From NCBI GenBank assembly GCA_019694795.1, contig JAIBBF010000030.1, positions 1 through 32,847 on the forward strand: 32,847 nucleotides of DNA, read 5' to 3'. Positions 16,901 through 23,421 of this stretch are shown here, one piece after another. The stretch's first letter is position 1. Each line of letters starts with the position of its first letter. The position numbers were made by a program, and so were the translations under genes. Under the pieces are notes generated by a model. That model did not search any database and was not told where the DNA came from. It saw only the letters and a list, made by a program, of their open reading frames with translations. Origin of the DNA: Flavobacteriales bacterium. GTDB lineage: Bacteria > Bacteroidota > Bacteroidia > Flavobacteriales_D > UBA2798.

Positions 16901-17133
16901 GCACACCAGATGCGTCCAAATGGATCTTCACTCATGCCCATGATGTACGAAGAGGGTAATCCCTGCTCCACATCCATAAAGCGCATTCCAAATTTAGAGC
17001 TGGCCTCATAACGCGAAGGAAGCGCCGGAGATTTTCGGAATGCTTTTGCCACAATAATCGAATCCTTCAACCCGAATACAGGTTGAAACGAAACGATAAC
17101 GAAAAGCAAGGCAAGCAAGCGCTTTATTGGCAT
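13903..17133 (-). CDS. Membrane sensor: two-component-type propeller, Y_Y_Y domain and PP2C/SpoIIE phosphatase
   Basis: 1076 residues from 17133. The upstream ATG at 17166 is rejected because a near-consensus -7 box (TATATTTA) ends 4 nt before 17133, and MPIKRLLALLFVIVSFQPVF is a good signal peptide. About 45-620 are Reg_prop propeller blades (GLPSSYIMGMSEDPFGRIW and similar GxIWxxT turns). About 690-755 is a Y_Y_Y-like Ig domain (QYRSFFPSE, YTNLEAGDYVFKVQAS). A TM helix lies at 760-780, a coiled coil at 785-830. The phosphatase domain (about 835-1076) keeps VSGDFYW (Asp858), CVADCTGHGVPGAFMS (Asp879), LFTDGYADQFGG and IDDILV (Asp1066/1067). The protein probably reads a periplasmic signal and dephosphorylates a cytoplasmic, anti-sigma-antagonist-like target; none is encoded nearby. 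Confidence 0.92.
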   Translation of the reverse strand: MPIKRLLALLFVIVSFQPVFGLKDSIIVAKAFRKSPALPSRYEASSKFGMRFMDVEQGLPSSYIMGMSEDPFGRIWCATDGSGIFCFDGKEIRSLSEEENLPANSSTMIFADSKGRVWYGGSGIPFCVIENNKTIRIITLDSSSTEKIYFVKEIDHQLFIGATGGLYKEENGEIKKVTTDLQIETIFDIEADGKGGFFIAAKSGIHHATSDFKSLNQFTISVKKMARDGAGQIIAINDSLCIKIDIQGSVNTLFIRPPASESFNDLVLGNGGQIWISTWGSGIYILDGNQHYHYHSENGLRSERVWQLYKDSFGKIWICTDGGGLQFLSAPQFLHYSAYDGISTPYIMEVKKINGELWLGTRGGGLYILNTEKNEIRRETFNDKLKAELIFALHKDKSGAIWIGAFRDGLYRYANGNLQHFSEKDGFTAKTVWSIDEGPDGKIVIGTFSGLYLFSNDKFEHFTEAEGLLSDKIYSVGVAPDGKIYCGTLAGLSVLENHQFKNYTRKEGLPQDIIWDIAFDQGKVYLASYGGFTEFNGSTFKTWSAQDGLVTSVVWAIEKSGDSWYLGTEKGFQKVRIEKNQLSIENTYGFNSGFIGNDVAPAAICVEGDDQVWLGTSKGLTRFSPAKIQAQIKLPAPKINGIQLFYQNYDWENQKTIKTDGIDLEFLVPQNPIFTFNERIITIQYRSFFPSEQENVQYRFSLEKNGIEEEFHTTSDDQQTYTNLEAGDYVFKVQASIDGKTWSDITKFSFSILPPYYMTWWFRITVLLIVAFIIWFFIWNRTRTLRENQRKLELQVKERTSELSVKNAMLAEKNKEILDSMTYAKRIQGALFASEELLKEKLDDYFIYYQPREVVSGDFYWAGVNQNGAEQEMLFCVADCTGHGVPGAFMSLLNIAFINEAVREKKISDPAKIFDFVRAEIIHALNADGRFETRDGMDAVMISLSESRKTIKVAMANNPVWIMRNGELLEFVPDKMPVGMHYGEVTGFQSTVINVQSGDIIYLFTDGYADQFGGENLPSGKAGGKKFKYSRMKELIKSIHHLSLSEQQHKFKTTIENWRGDLEQIDDILVCAIKIK

Positions 17134-17137
17134 AGAG

Positions 17138-17145
17138 TAAATATA
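17138..17145 (-). promoter_or_regulatory. -7 box of the sensor-phosphatase gene
   Basis: TATATTTA on the minus strand, one base off TAnnTTTG, ends 4 nt before the ATG at 17133. It supports this start over the ATG at 17166. Confidence 0.45.
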
Positions 17146-17194
17146 ATGGAAAAGGCAATGATGCAACCAGAAAATTTCATGAAGAATGTTGGAT

Positions 17195-18067
17195 TCAAGC
17201 CTTGCGCACTCTAATCATTCGCTCCTTACCCTGAAAATCATTGATGATAACGCTTTCTGACCATTTTTGGTTATGAAATAACTGCAGTGTTTCAGTCCCT
17301 AAATGTTCATTGATTTCCAGCCATAACTGTCCTTTTTCTTTCATCCACCCGGCAGCTTTATTTTCAATTATTTTATAAAACAACAAGGCGTCGTTATCGG
17401 AAACAAAAAGCGCCTCAGCCGGTTCGAAATTCAGCACATTGGGATGCATACTTTCTTTTTCCGCAATGGCGATGTAAGGGGGGTTGCTGACTATCACATC
17501 AAAATAATTATCCGGAAATTGGGTCGATGCTGCGAGAATATCACCCTGGTGAAAATGGACGTTGGATAAAAGTTGTTGTTGATTTTTTTGAGCAATCTGC
17601 AGAGCTTTTTCCGAAATATCGATAGCATGAACTTCGGAATCCGGTAATAGACGTTGCAGACTAATAGCTATGCATCCTGATCCGGTGCCGATATCCAGAA
17701 TTTTGATATTCTCCCTGGATGCGTTTTCAGCAATGATGTGGTGCACCAATTCTTCCGTTTCGGGACGAGGAATTAAAACGCCTTCTTCCACAAAAAAATC
17801 AAACCCTGCAAAGGGCGCTTTTCCGAGAATGTATTGGAGCGGACGATGCCTGATTAAATCCTTTAACGCATAATGAAACTTTAAAAGTTCAGATTCAGAT
17901 AAGCGCAAGGAATGATCCAGAATCACTTCCGATCGTTTTTTATTCAGGTATTCGTCACAAAGAATAAAAAACATGGAATCCGTTTCAGAAACACCATAAT
18001 CAGGGTCCAGAAGCGCATGAAAACGAGCTCTGAGTGTAGATAAATGGTTGTCGGAAGGCAATTGCAT
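17195..18067 (-). CDS. prmC: Peptide chain release factor N5-glutamine methyltransferase (PrmC/HemK)
   Basis: 290 residues. An N-terminal helical domain (about 1-95) is followed by a class I methyltransferase domain. The SAM site reads ILDIGTGSGCIAISL, and the catalytic NPPY motif is in VIVSNPPYIA; HAIDIS is the acidic loop and GVLIPRPETEELV the typical linker motif of PrmC. It methylates the Gln of the GGQ motif in RF1 and RF2. The start at 18067 is supported by a perfect -7 box (TAGTTTTG) ending 4 nt upstream. It is divergent from ribD across 57 bp. Confidence 0.96.
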   Translation of the reverse strand: MQLPSDNHLSTLRARFHALLDPDYGVSETDSMFFILCDEYLNKKRSEVILDHSLRLSESELLKFHYALKDLIRHRPLQYILGKAPFAGFDFFVEEGVLIPRPETEELVHHIIAENASRENIKILDIGTGSGCIAISLQRLLPDSEVHAIDISEKALQIAQKNQQQLLSNVHFHQGDILAASTQFPDNYFDVIVSNPPYIAIAEKESMHPNVLNFEPAEALFVSDNDALLFYKIIENKAAGWMKEKGQLWLEINEHLGTETLQLFHNQKWSESVIINDFQGKERMIRVRKA

Positions 18068-18071
18068 GAAG

Positions 18072-18079
18072 CAAAACTA
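18072..18079 (-). promoter_or_regulatory. -7 box of prmC, leaderless type
   Basis: TAGTTTTG on the minus strand ends 4 nt before the prmC ATG. The -7 box of ribD lies only 32 bp away on the other strand, so the two promoters overlap back to back. Confidence 0.55.
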
Positions 18080-18111
18080 ACCAAAAAGAAAGTCGGTGAA
18101 AAATTAGTTTG

Positions 18112-18119
18112 TAGATTTG
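18112..18119 (+). promoter_or_regulatory. -7 box of the ribD operon, leaderless type
   Basis: TAGATTTG ends 5 nt before the ATG at 18125. It decides the ribD start, because the in-frame ATG at 18044 lies upstream of this promoter and inside prmC. No clear -33 TTTG. Confidence 0.6.
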
Positions 18120-18124
18120 GAGCT

Positions 18125-19162
18125 ATGAACAAGCATGAGCACTATATGCAAAGGGCTTTGGAGTTGGCGCAATCGGGCTTAGGACTGGTTGAACCAAATC
18201 CCATGGTCGGTTGCGTAATTGTTTGCGATGACAAAATTATCGGTGAAGGATTTCATCATGAATTTGGTGGTCCGCATGCTGAAGTTGTAGCTATCCGTTC
18301 AGTAAAAAACCAGGAACTGCTACAGCGATCAACCCTCTACGTTACTTTGGAACCTTGTTCACATCATGGCAAAACGCCTCCTTGTTCGGATCTCATCATT
18401 GAAAAGGGAATTCCGCATGTAGTGATAGCCAACAGCGATCCATTTGAAAAAGTAAACGGCAGTGGAATTGAAAAACTCCGGGCTGCAGGTATTGAGGTTG
18501 AAGTGGGTGTTTTAGCGCAGGAAGGAAAAAAACTGAACAAGCGCTTTTTTACTTTTCATCAGAAAAAACGTCCCTACATCATTCTTAAATGGGCGCAAAG
18601 TGCAGATGGGTATATTGATAAAACGCGTGATGAAAAAAATAATCGTGCTACAAAAATATCCGGACAACAATCGCAGGTTTTAGTGCACCAATGGCGAACC
18701 CAGGAACAAGCGATTCTGGTGGGGAAAAACACGGCCTTGCTGGATAATCCCTACTTAACCGCAAGATTATATTCGGGGCGACAACCCAAACGTTTTGTTT
18801 TCGATCCACATCTTGAACTTTCTTCGAACCTGCATGTATTTGGTGAAGAAGCAGCAACCTATATTTTAAATTATCAGAAAAAGGACGATCTCAATCATTT
18901 GTATTACCGGGTTATTGAAAAGGATAATGTGCTTGAATCGTTGATGAATATTTTTTATGAAGAACAAATTCTATCGGTGCTAATAGAAGGAGGAACCTAT
19001 ACGTTGCAGCATTTTATTGACGCGGGTTTATGGGATGAAGCACGTGTATTTACCTCTCCCCTGTTCATTGGTGAAGGAATAAAATCGCCACAACTTTCCC
19101 GCACGGCGAATGAGCATTACAGCATCGGCGAAGATCATCTCACCATCATCTATAACGTATAG
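18125..19162 (+). CDS. ribD: Bifunctional riboflavin biosynthesis deaminase/reductase RibD
   Basis: 345 residues from 18125. The N-terminal cytidine-deaminase-like domain (about 1-145) has the zinc site HAEVVAI and LEPCSHHGKTPPCSDLII, plus EPNPMVGCVIV. The C-terminal reductase domain (about 147-345) shows RPYIILKWAQSADGYID, the VGKNTALLDNP region and VLIEGG near the end. It performs the second and third steps of riboflavin synthesis: deamination of the diaminopyrimidine, then NADPH reduction of the ribose. An extension to 18044 would overlap prmC and is rejected. The DMT transporter begins one base after the stop, so the two are co-transcribed. Confidence 0.96.
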   Translation: MNKHEHYMQRALELAQSGLGLVEPNPMVGCVIVCDDKIIGEGFHHEFGGPHAEVVAIRSVKNQELLQRSTLYVTLEPCSHHGKTPPCSDLIIEKGIPHVVIANSDPFEKVNGSGIEKLRAAGIEVEVGVLAQEGKKLNKRFFTFHQKKRPYIILKWAQSADGYIDKTRDEKNNRATKISGQQSQVLVHQWRTQEQAILVGKNTALLDNPYLTARLYSGRQPKRFVFDPHLELSSNLHVFGEEAATYILNYQKKDDLNHLYYRVIEKDNVLESLMNIFYEEQILSVLIEGGTYTLQHFIDAGLWDEARVFTSPLFIGEGIKSPQLSRTANEHYSIGEDHLTIIYNV

Positions 19163-19163
19163 T

Positions 19164-20030
19164 ATGATTTACCTTGCATTGAGTATTTTATTCTCTACTT
19201 CACTTTTGGTGATCTTCAAGTTTTTCGAAAAACACGGCATCAACAATACGGTTGGTATTATTGTCAATTACATCACCGCTGCCAGTACTGGTTTCATCAT
19301 GAGTGGAAAAGCGCCGGATATTTCGCTGATAGCAGGAAGTGAATGGTCGCCCTTTGCCATGTTGATCGGAACTATTTTTGTGAGTTTGTTTTTCACCATT
19401 GCCATCAGCGCGCAAAAAAACGGAATGGCTATTACCTCCGTTGCCAATAAAATGTCGCTGGTAATTCCCACCATCGCTGCGGTGTTTTTATACCAGGAAT
19501 CTTTGCAGTTTTTAACGATTGTTGGAATTGTTCTCGCATTAACCGGTGTTGTATTTACGGCATTGAAATCCGACCAAAACAATCACCTCAACCGCAGTGC
19601 GTTTCTTTTTCCTGCTATTATATTTTTAGGTAGCGGAATATCGGATACGTTGTTAAAGTATGTCCAGTTCTATTATCTCCACAATGTAACCGTTGAATAT
19701 TTTTCTGCTGTTTTATTTGCAACGGCAGGTTCGGCTGGAATCATCATTTTTATTTTTATGCAATTCAAAAAGCGTCAGAAAATCCGTATCAAGGATATTC
19801 TTGGAGGAATTGCATTAGGTATCCCCAACTATTTTTCAATCCACTATTTGTTTTTGGCACTGGATCAAAAAGGAATTAATTCATCTACACTAATTCCCAT
19901 CAACAATATCGGAATCGTTGTTGCTTCTGCTTTGGTGGGACTCCTCTTCTTTTCGGAGAAATACAGTATGTTGAATAAAATCGGACTTTTGTTAAGTGTC
20001 CTTGCCATTGTTCTTATTGCATTGGTATAA
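19164..20030 (+). CDS. DMT/EamA-family membrane transporter
   Basis: 288 residues from 19164 (MIYLALSILFSTSLLVIFKF); the ATG at 19110 lies inside ribD. About ten hydrophobic helices in two halves, as in the EamA/DMT superfamily; GMAITSVANKMSLVIPTIAAV and INSSTLIPINNIGIVVASAL occupy equivalent places near the ends of the two halves. The superfamily holds exporters and importers of small metabolites and the sequence does not tell the substrate. Contact with ribD makes a riboflavin- or nucleotide-related substrate possible, but this is weak. The next gene starts 5 nt after the stop. Confidence 0.85.
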   Translation: MIYLALSILFSTSLLVIFKFFEKHGINNTVGIIVNYITAASTGFIMSGKAPDISLIAGSEWSPFAMLIGTIFVSLFFTIAISAQKNGMAITSVANKMSLVIPTIAAVFLYQESLQFLTIVGIVLALTGVVFTALKSDQNNHLNRSAFLFPAIIFLGSGISDTLLKYVQFYYLHNVTVEYFSAVLFATAGSAGIIIFIFMQFKKRQKIRIKDILGGIALGIPNYFSIHYLFLALDQKGINSSTLIPINNIGIVVASALVGLLFFSEKYSMLNKIGLLLSVLAIVLIALV

Positions 20031-20035
20031 CAACA

Positions 20036-20653
20036 ATGGATCCGCTTTTTACATATCATTCCATTTCTGAACCTGCAGAAGGTTTGTATAAAGAAAAAGG
20101 ATCTCGTTTTATAGCCTATGCCTTTCCCGTAAACAACGAGGAAAAAATAAAAGAGTATCTGCAACAATTAAGAAAAAAACATTTTGATGCGCGTCACCAT
20201 TGCTACGCTTTCCGACTCGGAGCCGATGGAAAACATTACCGTGCCAACGACGATCAGGAACCTGCCGGAAGTGCGGGAAAGCCGATTCATGGTCAACTTC
20301 TCTCGTTTAATGTCACCAATATCCTTCTTGTGGTGGTCCGTTATTTTGGCGGCACAAAACTTGGCGTAGGAGGATTGATTCAGGCCTACAAAGCCGCAGC
20401 TGAAGATTGTCTGAACCATGCATCGATAAATGAATACCCCATTGAAAAATCCATTCATTGTGAATTTCCCTATGAAAAATACAATGAAGTGATGAAGCAT
20501 TTAAGGGATTGTCAGTTTCGTGATCATACACAACGTATCGACGAACAATGTGTACTTGAAGGAACAATTCCACTCAAAAACGAATCGAGTCTGATTCAAA
20601 AATTTGAACGATTATCCGGATTAACCTATCGTATTGAAGAATACCAGCCATGA
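20036..20653 (+). CDS. IMPACT/YigZ family protein
   Basis: 205 residues. The N-terminal UPF0029 domain has KEKGSRFIAYAFPV, DARHHCYAFRLG, DDQEPAGSAGKPI and the family hallmark VVRYFGGTKLGVGGLIQAYK. A smaller ferredoxin-like C-terminal domain covers about 130-205. Relatives bind nucleic acid or act in translation stress (IMPACT in eukaryotes); the bacterial function is not settled. The stop overlaps the next start by 4 bp (ATGA), so expression is coupled to the peptidase gene. Confidence 0.93.
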   Translation: MDPLFTYHSISEPAEGLYKEKGSRFIAYAFPVNNEEKIKEYLQQLRKKHFDARHHCYAFRLGADGKHYRANDDQEPAGSAGKPIHGQLLSFNVTNILLVVVRYFGGTKLGVGGLIQAYKAAAEDCLNHASINEYPIEKSIHCEFPYEKYNEVMKHLRDCQFRDHTQRIDEQCVLEGTIPLKNESSLIQKFERLSGLTYRIEEYQP

Positions 20654-21582
20654 AAAATTTAGACCTGCTTAAGAAACTTTGTTCCATTCACGCACCCTCG
20701 GGTGATGAAGGTGATTTAACTAAGTTCATTTTGAATTACGTTAAGAAGAACAGTAAAAACTGGAAACAAAAACCTACCGTTTACAGTGGAGAAGAATTTC
20801 ATGATACGATCATTCTTGTTTTCGGAAAACCCAAAACCGCCATCTACGCGCATCTCGATTCCATCGGATATACCGTTGGATACGAACGGGATTTAATTCG
20901 TATTGGAGGACCTAAACCCAGTGATGGTGATATACTGGTGGGAAGAGATTCCAAAGGAAAAATTGAATGTGAATTGATGTTGATCGACCATGAAGACGGA
21001 TCGCGCTCGCTGGAATATTTATATAAACGTCCGATTGAGCGTGGCACTTCCCTCACATTTAAACCGAATTGGAGAGAAACAAAAGAGTATGTGCAATGCT
21101 GCTATATGGATAACCGACTTGGGGTGTGGACCGCTCTGCAAGTGGCCGAGAGTTTAGAAAATGGAGCCATTGTTTTTTCCACCTACGAAGAACACGGCGG
21201 TAACAGTGTTGGATTTTTAGCGCGTTTTCTATTGGAGAAATACAAGATCAGGCAATCGTTAATTGCAGATATCAGTTGGATTACCCACGGCATCAAAGCC
21301 GGTAAGGGTCCCGTTATTTCCATGCGCGACGGCAGTATTCCACGTCAAAGTTATGTTCGAAAGATTATTGAGCTGGCGAAAAAAAGTAAAGTTCCTTTCC
21401 AATTGGAAGTAGAAAGCGCAGGAGGAAGCGACGGTACTTCCATACAGCGAAGTGATGTATTGGTGGACTGGTGTTTTATTGGTGCAGCAGAAACTGATGT
21501 GCACACGCCGAATGAGAAAGTACACAAGAAAGATATCCAATCGATGGTGGATCTCTATAAGTACCTCATGAAAAAAATCTGA
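20650..21582 (+). CDS. M42/M20-like metallopeptidase (aminopeptidase type)
   Basis: 310 residues. The order of motifs fits the dinuclear Zn aminopeptidases: CSIHAPSGDEGDL at the N-terminus, YAHLDSIG (first metal His and Asp), YMDNRLGVWTAL (bridging Asp), FSTYEEHGGNSVG (catalytic Glu and metal Glu), LIADIS (metal Asp) and AAETDVHTPNEKVHKKDI (final metal His). It is a little shorter than typical M42 enzymes (about 340-360). It probably trims peptides in the cytoplasm as there is no signal peptide. It is the last gene of the ribD operon. Its stop codon lies inside a terminator hairpin. Confidence 0.85.
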   Translation: MKNLDLLKKLCSIHAPSGDEGDLTKFILNYVKKNSKNWKQKPTVYSGEEFHDTIILVFGKPKTAIYAHLDSIGYTVGYERDLIRIGGPKPSDGDILVGRDSKGKIECELMLIDHEDGSRSLEYLYKRPIERGTSLTFKPNWRETKEYVQCCYMDNRLGVWTALQVAESLENGAIVFSTYEEHGGNSVGFLARFLLEKYKIRQSLIADISWITHGIKAGKGPVISMRDGSIPRQSYVRKIIELAKKSKVPFQLEVESAGGSDGTSIQRSDVLVDWCFIGAAETDVHTPNEKVHKKDIQSMVDLYKYLMKKI

Positions 21583-21606
21583 CCCGAAGGAATTCTCCGG
21601 GTCAGA
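21571..21606 (-). terminator. Terminator overlapping the end of the peptidase gene
   Basis: TCTGACCCG (21578-21586) pairs perfectly with CGGGTCAGA (21598-21606), loop 11 nt. The A-run at 21571-21577 becomes a U-run after the hairpin in minus transcripts, so it ends the FKBP transcript. On the + strand only a weak TTTT follows. The stem includes the TGA stop of the peptidase gene at 21580-21582. Confidence 0.85.
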
Positions 21607-21626
21607 CAATTTTAAAAACAAAATGA

Positions 21627-22070
21627 TTATTCTTCTACCGGACCGAGAATCTCAACCAGACGAATATCGAAGGTGAGGTCTTTACCAGCCAATGGGTGAT
21701 TCGCATCTACAAGAATGGTATCTGCATCAACTTCACGAACCACAACGATGAATTGTTGTCCATCGGGTGTTTCAGAAACCAATTCCATTCCCACTTCAGG
21801 CTGCATATCTTCCGGCAAATGTTCGCGCGGAACACGTTGCATCATTTCTTCCATCACTGGACCATAAGCTTCATCTGAAGGAATGGTAACGTTTACTATA
21901 TCATTTACAACCATACCAACCACTGCATTTTCGAAACCGGGAATCAACATTCCGCTTCCGATAGCGAATTCGAGTGGTTCTGCATTTTCTGAAGAATCGA
22001 ACACTGTTCCATCCGACAATTTTCCGGTGTAATGCACACGCACTACATCATTTAATTTTGCTTGCGACAT
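21627..22070 (-). CDS. SlyD-type FKBP peptidyl-prolyl isomerase
   Basis: 147 residues. The FKBP part is split around an insert-in-flap domain, as in SlyD: VVRVHYTGKLSDGTVFDSS, IPGFENAVVGM and SDEAYGPV, then the IF domain, and finally DANHPLAGKDLTFDIRLVEI, a SlyD signature. It speeds cis-trans isomerisation at proline and acts as a chaperone in the cytoplasm. The His/Cys-rich metal-binding tail of Escherichia coli SlyD is absent. A perfect -7 box 90 bp upstream gives this gene an unusually long leader for the window (about 85 nt). Confidence 0.95.
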   Translation of the reverse strand: MSQAKLNDVVRVHYTGKLSDGTVFDSSENAEPLEFAIGSGMLIPGFENAVVGMVVNDIVNVTIPSDEAYGPVMEEMMQRVPREHLPEDMQPEVGMELVSETPDGQQFIVVVREVDADTILVDANHPLAGKDLTFDIRLVEILGPVEE

Positions 22071-22159
22071 ATTTTTTTAATTTTTAATTATTGGGTCCGG
22101 AAAAAAAATCTGAAACAAGACCCGTAGGAATGGAATAGAGACTAATTCTGAACTCGGTA

Positions 22160-22167
22160 CAAATTTA
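22160..22167 (-). promoter_or_regulatory. -7 box of the FKBP gene, long leader
   Basis: TAAATTTG on the minus strand, perfect match, 89 nt before the ATG at 22070. The leader contains GGGTC/GACCC inverted arms separated by a T-rich loop; no riboswitch family was recognised. Confidence 0.55.
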
Positions 22168-22225
22168 CTTTATATTCCCCAATAATGAAAACCTTCATTT
22201 TCGCGTTACAAGAGTGAGATTTACC

Positions 22226-22233
22226 TACTTTTA
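22226..22233 (+). promoter_or_regulatory. -7 box of the LOG-family gene
   Basis: TACTTTTA is one base off TAnnTTTG and ends 5 nt before the ATG at 22239. It fits the leaderless pattern seen at other genes here. Confidence 0.4.
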
Positions 22234-22238
22234 CCATT

Positions 22239-22964
22239 ATGATAAACAACAACCAGGAATTAAACTTCCTCGAAGGTCCGAGGTCGAGATGGAAAGAATT
22301 AGGATTTGCCTTGCGTGTATTTTGGGAATTTATCCGTGGATTTCGTGCATTGCACTTTAGTGGACCCTGCGTAACTATTTTCGGATCAGCGCGATTTAAA
22401 GAAGGACATCCATCCTATGAATTAACCCGGGAGGTGGCCGGAAAAATGGCCGGACTCGGATTTACGGTGTTAACAGGCGGGGGTCCCGGCATTATGGAAG
22501 CGGCCAATCGGGGTGCTAAAGAAAACGGCGGAAAAAGTGTTGGTTGTAATATTGAACTACCATTTGAGCAACATCCGAATCCATATTTAGACCGGTGGGT
22601 AACCATGCGTTACTTTTTTGTGCGTAAGGTTTTGCTTACCAAATATTCATACGCATTTGTGGTGATGCCCGGAGGATTTGGTACACTGGATGAATTCTTT
22701 GAAGCCCTCACCCTGGTGCAAACGAAAAAATTAAAACCATTTCCCATTGTAATCATGGGGAAAGATTACCACAAACATTTGCTGGAACATGTCGATCTGA
22801 TGATAAAGCACGGAACGATTTCTTCCGACGATCTCAATTATTTTTGCGTTACCGATTCAGTGGAAGAAGCGGTCCGTCATATTGAGGAACATTCCATTAT
22901 TAAGTTTGATCTGAAGAACAAAAAATCTCCACGACCAAATCCGATTTTGGGTGAACGAAAATAA
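22239..22964 (+). CDS. LOG family protein (TIGR00730-type, lysine decarboxylase-like Rossmann fold)
   Basis: 241 residues. Signature motifs: VTIFGSARFKEGHP at the N-terminal nucleotide-binding strand, LTGGGPGIMEAANRGA and VVMPGGFGTLDEFFEAL. The PGGxGTxxE motif defines the family that includes cytokinin-activating phosphoribohydrolases (nucleoside monophosphate N-glycosidases); many bacterial members act on purine or pyrimidine nucleotides. A ~50-residue N-terminal extension (LEGPRSRWKELGFALRVFWE) is typical of the longer branch. Single gene; it ends 2 bp from the convergent lipoprotein gene and no clear terminator was seen between them. Confidence 0.93.
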   Translation: MINNNQELNFLEGPRSRWKELGFALRVFWEFIRGFRALHFSGPCVTIFGSARFKEGHPSYELTREVAGKMAGLGFTVLTGGGPGIMEAANRGAKENGGKSVGCNIELPFEQHPNPYLDRWVTMRYFFVRKVLLTKYSYAFVVMPGGFGTLDEFFEALTLVQTKKLKPFPIVIMGKDYHKHLLEHVDLMIKHGTISSDDLNYFCVTDSVEEAVRHIEEHSIIKFDLKNKKSPRPNPILGERK

Positions 22965-22966
22965 TT

Positions 22967-23419
22967 TTAGTTACAACCTCCGGAAGGTGCCTCAGAATAA
23001 TCGAATGTAAGATTCGTGCATTCAACAAATCCTTCTTGTCCACCCTTTACCTTTTTAAAATCGACCCCGGGTTGATAGTAAAACACATCACCTGGTGCAA
23101 GCGATTTTATTTCTGCGCCTGCTTTTGCGTAAATGGTATTTGTTCCACCGCGTGAAATCAGCTTGGCTCCCGATTCGAGAAATATGATACTGTTTCCTCC
23201 ATTTTCTTTCAACTTGGCACCACTGCAAACCCATAATACATTTCTGCCTTTATTGGCCGTCATATTATGATCTACAACAATAGCAACAGAAGGAATTTTA
23301 TACACACAAGGTGATACTTCAATGGTGCCGGTAAATGGAGTTTGAGAAGGAACAAACTTATTGCAGGCACTTGCAAAAAGCACCATCAGCATAAAGTAAA
23401 ATCCACCTCTGCTTTTCAT
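22967..23419 (-). CDS. Small lipoprotein with 17-residue solenoid-like repeats
   Basis: 150 residues. The start MKSRGGFYFMLMVLFASAC is a lipoprotein signal with Cys19 as lipid anchor (ASAC is a loose lipobox). The middle holds consecutive 17-residue units beginning SGAKLKENGGN, SGAKLISRGGTN and AGAEIKSLAPG, with a diverged unit before them (NKGRNVLWV). The G-A-x-[IL] spacing suggests a small beta-solenoid, similar in style to DUF3060-type proteins. Cys near 38, 69, 133 and 149 could form disulfides. The gene follows the E1 dehydrogenase stop by 2 bp and is in its operon, yet a link between an envelope lipoprotein and a dehydrogenase is not evident. No function assigned. Confidence 0.75.
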   Translation of the reverse strand: MKSRGGFYFMLMVLFASACNKFVPSQTPFTGTIEVSPCVYKIPSVAIVVDHNMTANKGRNVLWVCSGAKLKENGGNSIIFLESGAKLISRGGTNTIYAKAGAEIKSLAPGDVFYYQPGVDFKKVKGGQEGFVECTNLTFDYSEAPSGGCN

Positions 23420-23421
23420 CC

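Noticed and set aside
18044-18124. Earlier start for RibD
   Set aside because: It would overlap prmC and lie upstream of the TAGATTTG box; the residues added do not belong to the RibD family.
22071-22159. Possible riboswitch in the FKBP leader
   Set aside because: The leader has only a 5-bp inverted pair and a T-rich tract; no known riboswitch core could be recognised.
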